From positions 558,001 to 622,000 of the forward strand of contig WTXI01000015.1 of the NCBI GenBank assembly GCA_022376515.1: a DNA stretch of 64,000 nucleotides, given 5' to 3'. Under the pieces are notes generated by a model. That model saw only the letters and a list, made by a program, of their open reading frames with translations. It made no database searches and was not told the DNA's origin. The translations under genes were made by a program, and so were the position numbers. Source of the stretch: Lactifluus volemus (taxonomy: Eukaryota > Basidiomycota > Agaricomycetes > Russulales > Russulaceae). Shown here piece after piece: positions 33,624 through 45,758 of the stretch; the first letter of the stretch is position 1, and each line of letters starts with the position of its first letter.

Positions 33624-36600
33624 ATGTCAGAAACTACTCAGATATTATTTAATTCTCCAGCCTTACATTCTCTCAAACGAGATCAGCTCATCAAACTTTG
33701 CAAGATACACTCTATCAAGGCTTCCGGTAAAAATGTTGATCTCATTCAGAAACTCAAGCAGCACGCTTCCAATTTGCCACACAGTGATCCGTTGAGTGTG
33801 GCCACCCGTAGCGAACAACCAGAAGATGACAAGGATTTGCAAGGTGATACATCCACGCAACGTCCAAGCGAGCAGTGGGAGGTCGTCATGGAAGATATCC
33901 CAGAGTTACCGGAGAATAGTTCCCGAGGAACAGATGAGTTTGGTACCGGTGGTGGGTCCAAATGTGAATCCTTCGATGCCACCTAGCTGCTTTTGGTCCT
34001 CACCTCTTCTCTTCAGCTTCCAGCGTGACTTCCTCGCTTAGAGCGATAGCTAACACATTCAACTTTAAACGTCCAACTCCCAACAAGCTTGACAACGGCG
34101 GTCCCATGTTCACCTCTAGCCCTACCAAGCCTGACACTACCGATGAACTTGCCACCCACTCTGTTCCCTATTCCTCTATCCCCGAACCATCACCAGCCGA
34201 CATGCCCCAGACCGATCACTTCAAGTTCTCTACCCCTGACACAACATTGGAATTGGAGGAGCATACGGGCCAGCCAGGCTGCTCAGGAATCCCCGCTCAG
34301 GCTAATGCCCCTCTGGGTGGCACGGCAAGTCCGATTAAGACCACCATCCGTCTTGTGTCTGCGTCAAATTCGGTCTCAACGCTCAAGACAGAGCCCGGCA
34401 CGCCGCAACTGAGACCCGTAGACCCTGCGTTCGATCTGGTAATGAACAGTCCTGACGTCAAAGGTCAGAGTCGCGTCCCTGTATGGCCTCTTTCGCCTCA
34501 GGCTAGCCTTCCCCAGAGAATGTATCCGACACTTCCTGCTGACGAACTCGATCAAGCGAAGAAAGGAAAGGAAAAGGCTGCGATTCCGCCCAGTGTTGGT
34601 TCTGCTAGCAAGTCCAAGGCGTACCCCCCGCCCTCGAACGACGTACAAGATCTCTTCTCTCCCGCTCGCAAACCGCAGAAGGAGCGCGTGGACATTCCAC
34701 GCAGCGAACCTTTTCTGTTTGGCTCCCCCTTGCCACGACACAGCGTGTCGAAAAAGGCGTTCGATTCTGCCGCAGCTTCCGTGCTCGAGGAGATGAACAA
34801 GCGCTTATTGGAAGCGGGCGCACAGAAAGTTGGTGCCGACCTGTTCGGAGGATCGGCCATTGCCACCGTACAGAAAACAGACTCGGGCAGTCTCCGTGGA
34901 CGGGGAAATGTAGATCGCTTTGACAAGGCGCACGAGGAACAATTCAACAAGATGGACTCAATAGCGAATCATTACGCCGCTAAGCGCGGGGCGCCTGAGT
35001 CAAAGAAACGCAAGTCTGATGTCCTCGGGCATGGGTCTGCGCCAGCCAGGAAGCGGTCCAGCGCGGATACCCGTGTCATCAGCGCAGGCCCTAGCAGACG
35101 AATGGGTATCCCCGGTGGCTTCGGTGATGATGAAGACGAGGCAGACGACCCGCAGGAAGAGGATGATAGGCGCATGTCGAAACGCGTTAGGGTTCTCGAG
35201 GAGGACGGAGGAAAGGATAAGGGGCGGCGGCTGACCATATCCCCTAAGAAGACGGAGGCGGAGGCGAAACAGGCCGAGAAAGAAAGAGCAGCCACGCGGA
35301 AGATGCTCGAGGCGAGAAAGGAGAAGAGAAGGAGTAGCAGACACGGCAGCGTGGTCGGGCCGCAGGCTGCAAGCAGTCGGTCTCTTTCATTTCATCCTCA
35401 AGTACAAGTCGCTCACACTCTTATTGCTTTGCAGACAAGGGCAAAGCGACGCCTCGCTTTGGGTTCCTCTCTTCAGCCAAGTCGATCGTGCGTAGCGTGT
35501 GGAACTTTGGCGCGGGATCGCCCACGAAAGCTTCCCGGATAAGTGCGGCGACAGCGTCCAAGTCCGTCAACGGTGGTGCCACGGGAGAACCCAAGGAGAC
35601 TAAGCCGGTCGCACCTCCCAAGAAGCCGTCTCTACCCGCGTCACGGCCGTCGGAGGGTCCAGCTGGCAAGAAGGGCGTCGTACCTAGTATTACCCGCTCA
35701 GGGTCGAGCAATCAGGCGGCGTCGACCAGGTCACGTCAGAGTGTACGTGGCGTCTCACGTTCGTCTACGCAGCCTTTCGGTACCCAACGCAGCGGTGGTG
35801 TCCCCACCACAAAGCCCACGCACGTCGTCATCCCAGATGAAAGTGGAAATACGGCCGAGGCCAACGGCGGCAACGACAAAGCGTCCATCTTCAGCTCAAG
35901 CGGGACCATGTCCAGACTACTCGCACCCACCGCCAGCTCCCTCGCAAAGGCGCGCAGCCCGGTCACCACCACCGTCACCTCAACGGCCGTCGTCAAATCC
36001 AAGACGGGCAGCATCGTCGCACAGCGGGCCAAAACACCCCCGCGCAACTCGGTTCTTGACGCGATCACGAATAGTCCGCGTGCGGGAACGCCAACTCACC
36101 GCCGCCTGGGACGACGACGACGGCGGGAGGAAAGATATTCACCACGCCGTTAAAGCTGTTTACGTCGCCTAAGCAGGTCATCCCGCCCCCGGTCAAACCG
36201 ACCTCACTCACGGCTGCTGCTACTGCGCTAGCCGCCACTACTACAGGTGACCTGCAGAGCTCTCCCAACCGTCGAGGACCACTTGCGACGTCGCGACCAG
36301 GACAACTGTCCTCGACACGCAAACCGCGAATCTCACGCTCGCGCATCATCGCCAAGCTGGGCGCGCACCGTGCGGCCACTGTAACATCCTCATCCTCATC
36401 CTCATCATCACATCCCACTACTGCTACTGCTACTGCCACCGTTGGTGGTACTTCGAGGATTCCGCGGGCGAGTGGTAGTGCGGTGCGGACACCACGTGTG
36501 CGGTCGAGCTTGGGCACGGCCGCGAGGCGCTCGTATGCTGGTACGAAGAGCGCGAGTCGTGGGAGCGACGTGTTGATGAGTGCGAAGAAGCACGCGAGAC

Positions 36601-36707
36601 AGAGCGAGTATGTTCGGAGGCGGAGCCGCGCGGCGGGTAGTGCTGCTGGTGCGACAAGGACGAGTGAGATGAATGGGAGCATGGCGATGGACATTGACGA
36701 CGACTGA
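33624..36707 (+). CDS. SAP-domain nuclear protein, large and disordered
   Basis: Four exons (33624-33963, 34017-35375, 35435-36079, 36130-36707) total 2922 nt, 973 residues, in frame. Residues about 8-47 form a SAP motif (LHSLKRDQLIKLCKIHSIKA and VDLIQKLKQHA), a putative DNA- or chromatin-binding helix pair. The remainder is Ser/Pro/Lys-rich, with a Lys/Glu coiled stretch (EAEAKQAEKERAATRKMLEA), several basic clusters usable as nuclear localisation signals, and SP/TP sites that could be cell-cycle kinase targets (for example TTPLKLFTSPK). The third donor choice (GTCGGT at 35376) was picked because it keeps phase. The architecture (N-terminal SAP, long basic disordered tail) recalls NuSAP-like spindle or chromatin proteins, but I do not claim orthology. 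Confidence 0.75.
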
Positions 36708-39700
36708 CGGCTGCTCCAGGCGATATAAGCCCAGCCGGTTCTCTCTGTTTCATTGCCTTCCGATCTCGCTACATCTTATTTCTTTTATATTATGAAATGT
36801 ACTAAGTAAGATACCTCAAGTGGTTGGTGAGGCAATTGCGCGTATGCATTGTCCATATCGCGAGTAATGTATGTTGTCAGTTATGGGATGTTTCTCTCTT
36901 GAGGGACGAGATCCCAGTCCAATCTGAACGAGTAATGGGCAGAATGTAATTTTTTTTCTCTATCTACTGCGGTTGAAGTGGAACATATTATTCATAAACA
37001 TCGTAACCTGTCGGAGGGAATCAGTTAGAAAGAATACAAAGAATGCCAAGACGTGAAACAATTTGAATCAGAGAAGCCGATATTTTCATTTACACATCGT
37101 CCTGCGACATGCGCCGTCTACCAGCCAGCACCTGCCAAAACGGCAAGCAGTCGGCACAACCCTCATTAAGAGACGAGGGCGGTAGGTAACGCAGCGACAA
37201 GGACGAGGTCATCAACGAATGGATGAACTTAGTTTTCATCTTTTGCACCACCACTACTGCCGTCCGTAGGGGCTCGTGAACCATGAGAATAAAAAGTCGA
37301 CACTCACCACCATCAAGGTTTTGCACTATTTAGAGCCTGCGCACGTAAAAAAAAGTCAGTAATCGTCTTTGACTTTACGAACGATTCGGTAGTAGTGGAA
37401 GACCAAAAAGCAGACAGTAGACGCTCCGTTGGTGATGCATGTTTTGAGTATGGCTCACGGTTAAAAAAATCTCACCAACTCAATGAGATGGATAATTATC
37501 TTCATCGCGCGAGGAGCCCGATTTTGGAGTTCCAGTGTAGAATGCGTTGAACAGACTCACCGAATCGTTCACTTGCTGGGCAGTTGCAGAAAGTACTGTA
37601 CGGTACTGTAAGTGAAAGCGCGTCTTTCACACGTGTTTGGATTCAAGCTCCGCGCCAAACCTCACAACGTGACCAAGTTCACTCGATGTAACTTGCGTTG
37701 TTTCTCGTCCATCGTAAGTGCTCTCTCTATCTTGTTGCTTTGCTACATAGTTTTTTTTCTTCTTCTTGATGAACAAACTTCAATCAGTTCTGCTTCCGAA
37801 AGAGAATGATCTCTTGTGGACACCCATTTACCAACACATCGCGTTTCTGAATAATCATCCTTGTCGTTCAACTTTTTCGCCTCTTTCTTACCTTCCCGCA
37901 CTAATCTGGCTGCAATAGGTTGGGGCCCTTTCTTGGCAGAGTGAGGTGCTCTTTGGTGTCGTAAGTCATTTCCCCCTTTCCTTGTTGCGCATATATTTCC
38001 CGATGATTCTTCAAATTTACAAGCATATGTCCGATAGTTGATGAAGGACAACGTATGTTCGCTGAGGGACTACTCCCGATTCCTCTTCCTTTCTCCCTGT
38101 TATTGTCATCAATCGAAGTGCTCACAATGAACATCAGTGCAGATGCGATAGCTACATACCTCCCCTGGGTGTAAATATCACTTTCAACGTATCACTTCAT
38201 AATCATATGTTTAAGCCGCCGGAATCCCCGCCGGACACTCCTACTGAAGTTCTTCCGAATAATGGATGCACCCTGATGACGTGAGGGCAGATTGCGTACC
38301 GAAAGTGCTCTTGTCACCCTCCCCTCTCCAGTCCCATGCTGCTGAGGGTGGTGATACCCAAGATGTAATTGCCTTGATTGTCGACCGCCCTGTACTGCTC
38401 TTGCAGAAGATCCTCTTCGGTTGTCATTAGCTATCGAAGTGTTTGTTACTCAATGCCTCCGGTATAAATTCTCCCTCACCGGTAGCATGCTAACGAGGCC
38501 TTGTGCATCGCGATCACGGTTCGGTAATTCTTGAGGAGTCGACCAGGTATTCCTGCGCATCCGTTATGGCGGGAAATAAGGGAAGTGCGCAATACCTGCA
38601 GATGGGGCATAGACTGTTGGTCGTTATGACTTAAACTTGTATCTTTTTTCTTTTGCAACTAGTCCCAATTAACCGCTGTGCAACACACGTCAGCATCGCG
38701 TTGCTGTCAAATTTCCTTAGTAGACACATGGGCCATGTCATCTAAAGCGCCTATTCTGACTCAGTTAAGTCAGCGTTTCATCGCTGAATGTCATCGAAAC
38801 AGGCTGCGCATTCACCGCGGCACACGGTCTTGTCTCGGTGTTTGGAGGTTTGATCTGGGCATGGGACCTTTGGACACGCTCGAACACTCGGTCAGTTAAT
38901 GAACCCGATCAGAAAAGGGTGATGAGGTGAGCTTTTTGTCATTGGCCGCCATCAAATGATACATGAGCATCCGAAGACCCCGCCTCACTACCTATCAGTA
39001 ACCTTGAACAAACCTGATGTCAATGTGTTAACGAGGCGCTCGAGATGTGTAAATCATGCGGGGTCGATCAAGTCATGTTGCCACAGAGACATCAGTGTGA
39101 AGTGGGCGGCACCATACTAGCCTTCTCAGACATGGGCAATAGAGCATCGAGGAAGAGTCGATCATGATCATGATGATGGATATTTATTGAGGTGTTGCCT
39201 GAGCGACTGGTTGGGCCCACAAACCCAAGCGGTTTAACGTGTTACGTGCCCACTGCTAACCGCCAACCGCGCGGCGTTAACTGTGACCGCGGGATGAACT
39301 TGTATTCGAGGCGTCGATACGAGCCAGATGAGCTACTATTGGGGTGCCTGTGGTTGACCCCATCCAATCCGCGTGCGAGCTCACGTTGCTGGCAGGAAGG
39401 CACCAAAAGGCACACTTTGTTTTGCGCCACAGAGTTTAGTCCTTCTCACGTCACCCCTCCTTTGTGAAACTCTTATCAGTGATTTAGAACATATGAACTC
39501 CACACAACAACAGGGCGCATTGTTTGAACAAAAAAACTTTAAGATGTACGTTGATTGTGGTGATTTGTGACGAAATTCCCTGACGCCACTGGAACTGCAG
39601 GGGCGCCTTTTTCCGAAATTCGGCATTTGTATCCCGCGCGACATGTAACTAGGATGAAAGTATGCGAGAAGGACAGAGGGTATTCTCGACATGTTGCGAG

Positions 39701-40235
39701 GTTGCTTTATTTTCCGACGTATGAAAATGTACAAGTATTTGGTACATTAAAAATAAGTGAACTGAGAAAAGCTCGTGCCTCATTGGGAGGGCAACCCCCT
39801 GTGTGTGGGTTCTCATATGATATAAATCATAAAACCTCCTGAAAAATCTGACCGACGAGACCGACGATCAAGTTTCAGAAATTTACCGAACCGAAAACTT
39901 TGAATGAAAATTTGTCCGCAAAATGATACAGTCAACTTTTCGAGTGTGCCTCTGGCCACTTCGGGGGGGGTGGGATCAGCTTGAGAAATTAGGACAAAAG
40001 GATAAGAAAAAGTGATGGATGAGAGAGAGGCTCAGATATCTCATCAACCGGATCATGGTAGAGAGGCCAAACCCAATTCGGCCATTGAAGCTTATATTGA
40101 AGTTCGGCTGTCGGCAAGAGCGGTACCCGAACCCATGGTATCACCGAAGGTCTAGCGCGGTATACCGACAGTACAGGCAGATCTAGACAGCAACGACTGT
40201 AGTGAGCTCACGTACGTACACCTCTCAACGGCCCC
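36708..40235. other. 3.5-kb intergenic stretch, nothing recognised
   Basis: Only short, unrelated open frames in all six frames, several homopolymer runs, and no domain, tRNA or repeat that I can recognise. Near 38,220 a small palindrome (CCGCCGGAATCCCCGCCGG) is the only structure noted. Confidence 0.45.
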
Positions 40236-41807
40236 ATGTCAAGTAAGTTCAAAGTTTTCTGTAGAATTATCGTTTCCCTAGTTTCCTTCTGACCAACCCC
40301 CCAAATTTGTTGCCTAGTAGACTTTGCCATTCCTAACCTTTTCACTGTAAAGGGAAAGGTCGGTGCGCTTTTTGACGACATAACTTGGGGGGTTTTTTTT
40401 TTTGACCAAATTTTCACAGGTAGCCGTCGTCACCGGTGGTGGATCCGGAATTGGCACGATGATTGCTACCGCATATGTGCAGAATGGTGCAAAGGTCTAT
40501 ATTGCATCTCGCAAGGAGAAACAACTCAAGGAGGTGCGTTTTGTACCACACACATCCCTCCCCACGGCCTAAACGAATACATTCGCGTCTAATAGGTCTC
40601 AGAAGAATTGAATAAGATCTACCCTGGATCCTGCGAGTATGTCGTAGCTAACCTCAGCGTAAGTACATCTTTTGTCACTAAGCACCTTTTTTTCTTCCTC
40701 TGAAATCATGTCCACACTTTTCGCGTGAACCAAACTTTTTTTTTTAGTCCAAGGCTGGTTGTGACCAGCTCGTCGATGCCATCAAAGCTAAAGAAAGCAA
40801 AATCCACATCCTCGTGAATAACTCTGGCATGTCGTGGGGGCCCCCTTTGAAAAGTAAATGCCAATCATCTTGTGTATCAAGTTTGCCCTCACCCCAATAG
40901 TTTCCCAGAAAAGGAAGGCTGGGATCGGCTTTTTGCCTTGAATGTGAAAAGCGTATTTTATAGTTCGTCTCGTCTCGTCATGCCCCTTTCTCTATCGTCG
41001 CTGATGCGGGTGGGCCACCAGTTACTGTTGGGCTCACGCCCCTCTTGGCCAAAGATTCTACCAATCACGACCCCGCCCGCGTTATCAATATATCATCCAT
41101 CTCTGCCATCTCTCCAATTTCCGCCGGTACGAGTGTCATAGGAGGTAATAACGGCGTTTGGAGCTGTCAGTTCTTATTCCTTGTTGTCATCATCCTCGTG
41201 AGGTTCTCAACTCGTACTCAGACAACGCTAGCAAAGCCGCCGGTACGCGATCCCCATATGCCGTGGTGGTGACGATTCGAACCGACCGTATGATATCCCT
41301 GCAGTCAATCACCTGACGTCCCAACTCGCCGTGACGTTGGGTCCACAGTTCATCACGTAGGTCCCTCAGCTTTAAGTTCTTAGTTCATCTCTGACGAACG
41401 TGGTACAGTGTAAACGCAATTTGCCCAGGGTAGGATATGCTCGGATGGCCACCGGTTTGTAAGCTTCAGCTAACCCACGGTTATAGCGTCTTCCCCTCTA
41501 GGATGACCGCCTTTGGCTTCAAGCAGGCTGGAGGAGCGAAAGGGATGGCTGAGGGCCACCCTTGGGGTACGTGCTCTCATCTTTACACTCGCGCCTTTCT
41601 AACGTCTACCGCAGGGCGGGTAGGAGAGCCAGCTGACATGGCTGGCGTAGGTAAGCAGCTTGGGAGGATTTCGCTTTTAGGTATGGCACACTGACTATTT
41701 TCATAGCCTTATTCTTGGCGAGTCCCGCGGCTTCCTATGTAACGGGTGCTCATCTCGTCCTCGATGGTGGAGGGTTGATTTCCGGGAATCAGAAGGCTCG
41801 CCTCTGA
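40236..41807 (+). CDS. Short-chain dehydrogenase/reductase (classical SDR), one apparent frameshift
   Basis: Thirteen exons: 40236-40242, 40321-40358, 40420-40533, 40596-40658, 40748-40853, 40901-40962, 41022-41165, 41222-41242, 41305-41356, 41409-41429, 41487-41566, 41615-41650 and 41707-41807. They sum to 845 nt; one added base in the G5/C5 run at 40836-40845 restores 846 nt (281 residues) and PLKNFPEKEGWDRLF. The N-terminus MSNFAIPNLFTVKGK precedes the cofactor motif TGGGSGIG (residues 20-27). NNSG, the catalytic serine in INISSIS, YNASK (Tyr179, Lys183) and a CPG motif follow in order. It ends AHLVLDGGGLISGNQKARL. Such enzymes reduce or oxidise carbonyls with NAD(P)H; the C-terminal style is close to 3-oxoacyl-reductase-like SDRs. 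The substrate cannot be predicted. The first exon has only 7 nt. Confidence 0.85.
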
Positions 41808-41998
41808 GATACCATCATAGGATTGTCCCATGCACTGGCCGCCCGCATTACGCCCGGCAAGGGATGACCGCGAGGTTCTGTTATAGTGGGTCTATCCATA
41901 GTAGTCATAGTCATCATCGATAGTGTACAGCATGGATTCCTAAAGACCACGCGGTTTTCAGGTCCCGTGAGAAATGTGATTTGCTATGGGTAGCAGCG

Positions 41999-43082
41999 TT
42001 ATAACAGCCAGGGAACGATCGCACGTCTGTCACGGGGATATGAATCTCTGAAGCGCTCGTGGTACCATCGATGGCCCCGTAGGGCGCGTGGAGTCATCGT
42101 GACTACCTCCAGGATGAAGAAAAGCCAAGGTGGACTGATCGAGTCCACGAAGGGAAAGAGGAGCCGTGCCACCTCTGAAACCTGGGCGCTCGCAGCGGCG
42201 GCCAGCAGAGCATTTGCACTCGGGAGCAGCGCAAAGTCAGGAATCGGACTGGCTGCGAGCGCAAAGCCGAACCACTCTACCCACTCGCAAAGGTAATTCG
42301 GGAAGGAGACGAAGGTGTACAAGCCACCATGGGGGATCGCGTAGTGCACCACCACCTGGCGTGCCCTCCTCTTTTGGCCGCCGCCGCTGCCATCCTGTTG
42401 TTGTTCGTCGTCGTCGTCGTCATGGAGTTGCTTGGCTTTGCCCTTGGCGATAGCCTTGCGACGAATGTTGAGCAAAATCTCGTCGTGGTAGACGTTTCCG
42501 ACAAAACCGAGGGCCCAGAGCGTGATGCCCATACAGAAGCGTCTGGAAACAGCGTGTGGGGGCGGGCGATGAGGAATGAGGCTGTCGAGGAGGAAGAGGA
42601 GGTGAGGAAGGCGGCGAGGAGGAAGCCGTTTAGAGCGTTGAATGTCATGCCGGAGAGGACGACGACGATGTGGGATTTGGCGCGGTAAGGGGTTCGGAGG
42701 GGGGAGATGAGCGCGCGATTGAGGTAGTGAAGGAGGTAGAGCGCGGTGAGGATAGATTGAGGCTGGGTAGGAAGGGGTGCGTGAGAAAAGGGGTGAAGGT
42801 ATGCGGTGAAGAGGAAGAAGAAGGGAGAGACGAGTTCCATCAGGATCCAGGATTTGATGCCATCAAGCGAGAGGATGCTGTCGGGGGTAGCAAACTTGCC
42901 AAAAGGCGCATTGTATAGGAAACTAGCAGGACCGGCCAAGGTGAAGATCCAGAAAAGCCATTGTTTGCTCGCTGATGAAAAGATGGATCAAGAAACAGGG
43001 GAATGGAGGGGGCGTACGGGGGCTTACCTGTGTAGAGATATTCAAAGTCAAAGGAGTTCACCAGGGCGATATTCTCTGCCAT
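41999..43082 (-). CDS. Steroid 5-alpha-reductase family protein, one apparent frameshift
   Basis: Exon 1 (43082-43028) encodes MAENIALVNSFDFEYLYT. After an intron (43027-42972) exon 2 continues KQWLFWIFTLAGPASFLYNA and PFGKFATPDSILSLDGIKSW, the usual N-terminal half. The C-terminal half has MGITLWALGFVGNVYHDEIL, a Lys/Asp/Gln-rich insert, HYAIPHGGLYTFVSFPNYLC and the terminal RWYHERFRDSYPRDRRAIVP. This is the SRD5A/DET2 pattern: a multi-pass ER membrane NADPH-dependent enone reductase. The exon sum (1028 nt) is one short. Adding one base in the C5 run (42558-42562 on +) joins FLIARPPHAVSRRFCMG and gives 342 residues. Fungal members may act on sterol or polyprenol intermediates; which one is unknown here. 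Confidence 0.85.
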
Positions 43083-43226
43083 TGAAATCGATGGTCAAGC
43101 TATGAGTTGCTCGCTCATTAGGTCAGCCGTTCAAGGGCGCTACAGCGATTTGGACAAATCGATTTTTTATTTTTTTTGGCGTAGGGCAGGCAAGACAAAA
43201 TAAAACTACATATGCACGGGCCAACC

Positions 43227-43569
43227 TCAATTATCGCTGCGCTCCCTCTGCAAATCTTGTTTTTCAACGGCGAGGGTCCACCCGCCATAGAGTTGGTTGA
43301 CGATTGCGCCCCGCTTGAGAACGGCTAGTTCCTTCACGCTCTCGTTATAGAGAGTCGCCCTGCGTGCTGGATCTTGCTCCTTCTGCGTAAGAACGTTAAA
43401 TGAGACATCCTTTGGCTGAAATGGAGACCTACTTTGATCTCCCTAAAAGTGGATCTGGTACGACGGATGAAGTATTCTCGAAAGTTATAAGAGCTGAAGG
43501 ACCTAGAAGTCCTAAGAAGGGAGAGGTAGAGGCGTAGAATGGACTTTGCAGATGGGGGGGGTTGGACAT
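43227..43569 (-). CDS. ISD11: ISD11/LYRM4 mitochondrial Fe-S assembly factor, small two-exon gene
   Basis: The gene is hidden until spliced. Exon 1 (43569-43433) ends REIK and exon 2 (43382-43227) starts KEQDPARRATLYNES; the intron is 43432-43383. The joined protein contains LRLYLSLLRTSRSFSSYNFR, EYFIRRTRSTFRE and LAVLKRGAIVNQLYGGW, an excellent match to the LYR-family protein ISD11 including the FSSYNFREYF signature, and it has the family's length (about 97 residues). ISD11 stabilises the cysteine desulfurase Nfs1 with acyl carrier protein in the mitochondrial matrix. From the ATG (MSNPP) the frame is off by one at the C8 run (43554-43561 on +); one base more there restores it. No other in-frame ATG exists after the upstream stop. 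It is head-to-head with LCB2. Confidence 0.85.
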
Positions 43570-43644
43570 TGTAAGAGAAGAGGTAAGCCGGTCTTAGCCG
43601 GTAGTCAACAAGGCCTTTCCTTCTTCAAGTGAGCACCCGACATT
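43570..43644. promoter_or_regulatory. Compact bidirectional promoter, ISD11 / LCB2
   Basis: Only 75 bases separate the two divergent ATGs. The region includes TTCCTTCTTCAAG close to the LCB2 start. Transcription starts of both genes probably overlap within it or within the opposite gene's 5' end. Confidence 0.55.
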
Positions 43645-45758
43645 ATGCCTTCTCCTATCGCTCTCACTTCCCCTCCTCGTCAAGATTCTATATTTAAGAA
43701 ACGTTCTCCCTCCTTTTTGACCGCCATGAGGTCTGCACAGTCCTATCTCATAGCCCTCTCAGAGGCAGATGCCCGTGCGAGGGGTCACGATTCGTCAAGC
43801 ACATCTACCCCAACCACCTTTTCCTCTTCATCCTATGCTACAACAACTTCTTCTTCTTATCAAGACACTGTTCTCCCTGACTCCTATGATAATTCTGACG
43901 GTCTAGCATATCCCCTCACCCCCCGACCTCAGAGCAACTTGTTTCTGCCAACCATTTGCAGTTTGGTTTTTGCGCAAACGAAAACTTTAGATTCACGTCC
44001 GCACACGAACCGGGAACCACTTTTAAACAACCCACTGACCAGGACCCGCCGTACTACATTCTTCTTACCACATATTTGAGCTATCTCCTCCTTATTTGTA
44101 TCGGTCATCTACGTGACTTCCTTGGCAAGCGTTTTTTTCCCGCCTTTTATCGTCACCTTCTCCCACTCGATGTAAGTCATTTGACCCTTATCTTGTGTTT
44201 TTCCTCTAACCTGATTGCTCACACCCGCTTCCCCGACAGGGCTTTGCTCCACTTCTATCAGATTTCGATTCCTTTTACACTCGACGTCTTCAAAAACGTA
44301 TTAATGATTGTTTCTTCTCACCGGTCACTGGCGTTCCTGGTCGGACAATCACACTCCTCGATCGCCAGTCGGAGGACCACAACAACACTTTTTATCTCAC
44401 CGGAACCACGACCCGCGCCCTCAACATTTCGTCCTACAATTACCTTGGTTTTGCTCAAGCTCAAGGTGGATGTGCAGACGCCGTTGAGGAGTGCCTTCAT
44501 CGTTACGGCCTCTCCACCTGTGGCGCCAGGTTTGAAGGTGGCTCCTCCGAGTTGCATCTGGCCGCAGAAGCCCTCGTTGCCCGTTTCGTTGGACAAGAAG
44601 ATGCGATCATCTCTTCGATGGGCTTTGCGACCAACTCCACAATTATACCCGCACTCGTCTCCAAAGGTTGCCTCCTCATCTCTGACGAACTTAATCACGC
44701 ATCTATCCGTGTTGGTACACGTCTGAGCGGCGCCAACGTAAGGATGTTCAAGCATAACAACGTGGAATCGCTCGAGTCTCTTCTCAAGGAGGTTATCAGT
44801 CAAGGTCAACCAAAGACCCATCGTCCATGGAAAAAGATTCTTATCATCGTCGAGGGTCTGTACAGTATGGAAGGCACACTCGTAAATTTACCTGGCATCA
44901 TGAAACTAAAGGACAAATACAAGGTATGTTCGTTACCTCTTTCGAACACGAACAGCGGGCCAATGACTAGAACAGTTTTATTTATACGTCGACGAAGCTC
45001 ACTCTATTGGCGCTATAGGCCCCAACGGGCGCGGTGTGACAGACTACTTTGGAGTGAACCCGCGCGAGGTTGACATCCTTATGGGCACATTCACAAAGTC
45101 ATTCGGGGCTGCCGGTGGATACGTAGCGGGGTCTAAAGCTCTCATAGACCGACTCCGTCTGCGTGGGCATGGGACCACATACGCCGAATCGATCACTCCG
45201 CCTGTTCTCGTGCAGATCGTGGCCAGCATGGCCAGTATCATGGGTGTCTCACCTTCCCCTGCTTCCCCTTCAGAAGTCGTCGACCAGCACCCCGGTCCTG
45301 CATATTCTGCTCAACTACCGGCATGGATGGACCTCCCGCCTTCATTGCGCGACGGTTCGGAAGGTCGTGCGCGTTTACGACGTCTCGCATTCAACGCGCG
45401 CTATTTATCGCGCGGGCTTGCCAAGCTCGGATTCATCACTTATGGTCACACCGACTCACCGATCGTCCCACTGCTTATGTTCAACCTGGGCAAGATGTGC
45501 GTGTTCCGTCGCATGATGAGGGCGCGCAAGACCCCTGTCGTCGTCGTCGTTGTGGCGTATCCCGCCACATCCTTGACTACCGCGCGCGTGCGCTTCTGTG
45601 TGAGCGCGTCACATACCAAGGACGACATTGACACTGTCTTGCGCGGTTGCGACGAAATTGGCGATGTACTCGACCTGAAGCATCTGCCTGGCGAGCGCTG
45701 GCCACTGCAGCAGATCATGGACAACGCAGCGGAACTGGTGAACATGGAAGATGATTAG
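43645..45758 (+). CDS. LCB2: Serine palmitoyltransferase subunit 2 (LCB2), one apparent frameshift
   Basis: Three exons (43645-44171, 44240-44923, 44976-45758). With one added base in the C6 run at 43919-43924 they give 1995 nt, 664 residues, and join PLTP with TSEQLVSANHLQFGFCANEN. A Ser/Thr-rich cytosolic N-terminus precedes one membrane segment (YYILLTTYLSYLLLICIGHL, about residues 136-155). The alpha-oxoamine synthase fold follows: SYNYLGFAQAQGG, GTTTRALN, MGFATNSTIIPALVSKGC, the Asp-containing VDEAHSIGA (Asp410), and the pyridoxal-phosphate lysine in GTFTKSFGAAGGY (Lys445), which identifies LCB2 and not LCB1. It ends with the family's VAYPATSLTTARVRFCVSAS block. With LCB1 it condenses serine and palmitoyl-CoA to 3-ketosphinganine in the ER, the first step of sphingolipid synthesis. 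Confidence 0.93.

Noticed and set aside
41270..41290. tRNA T-arm-like sequence GATTCGAACC
   Set aside because: It lies in an SDR intron and no acceptor, D or anticodon arms can be built around it.
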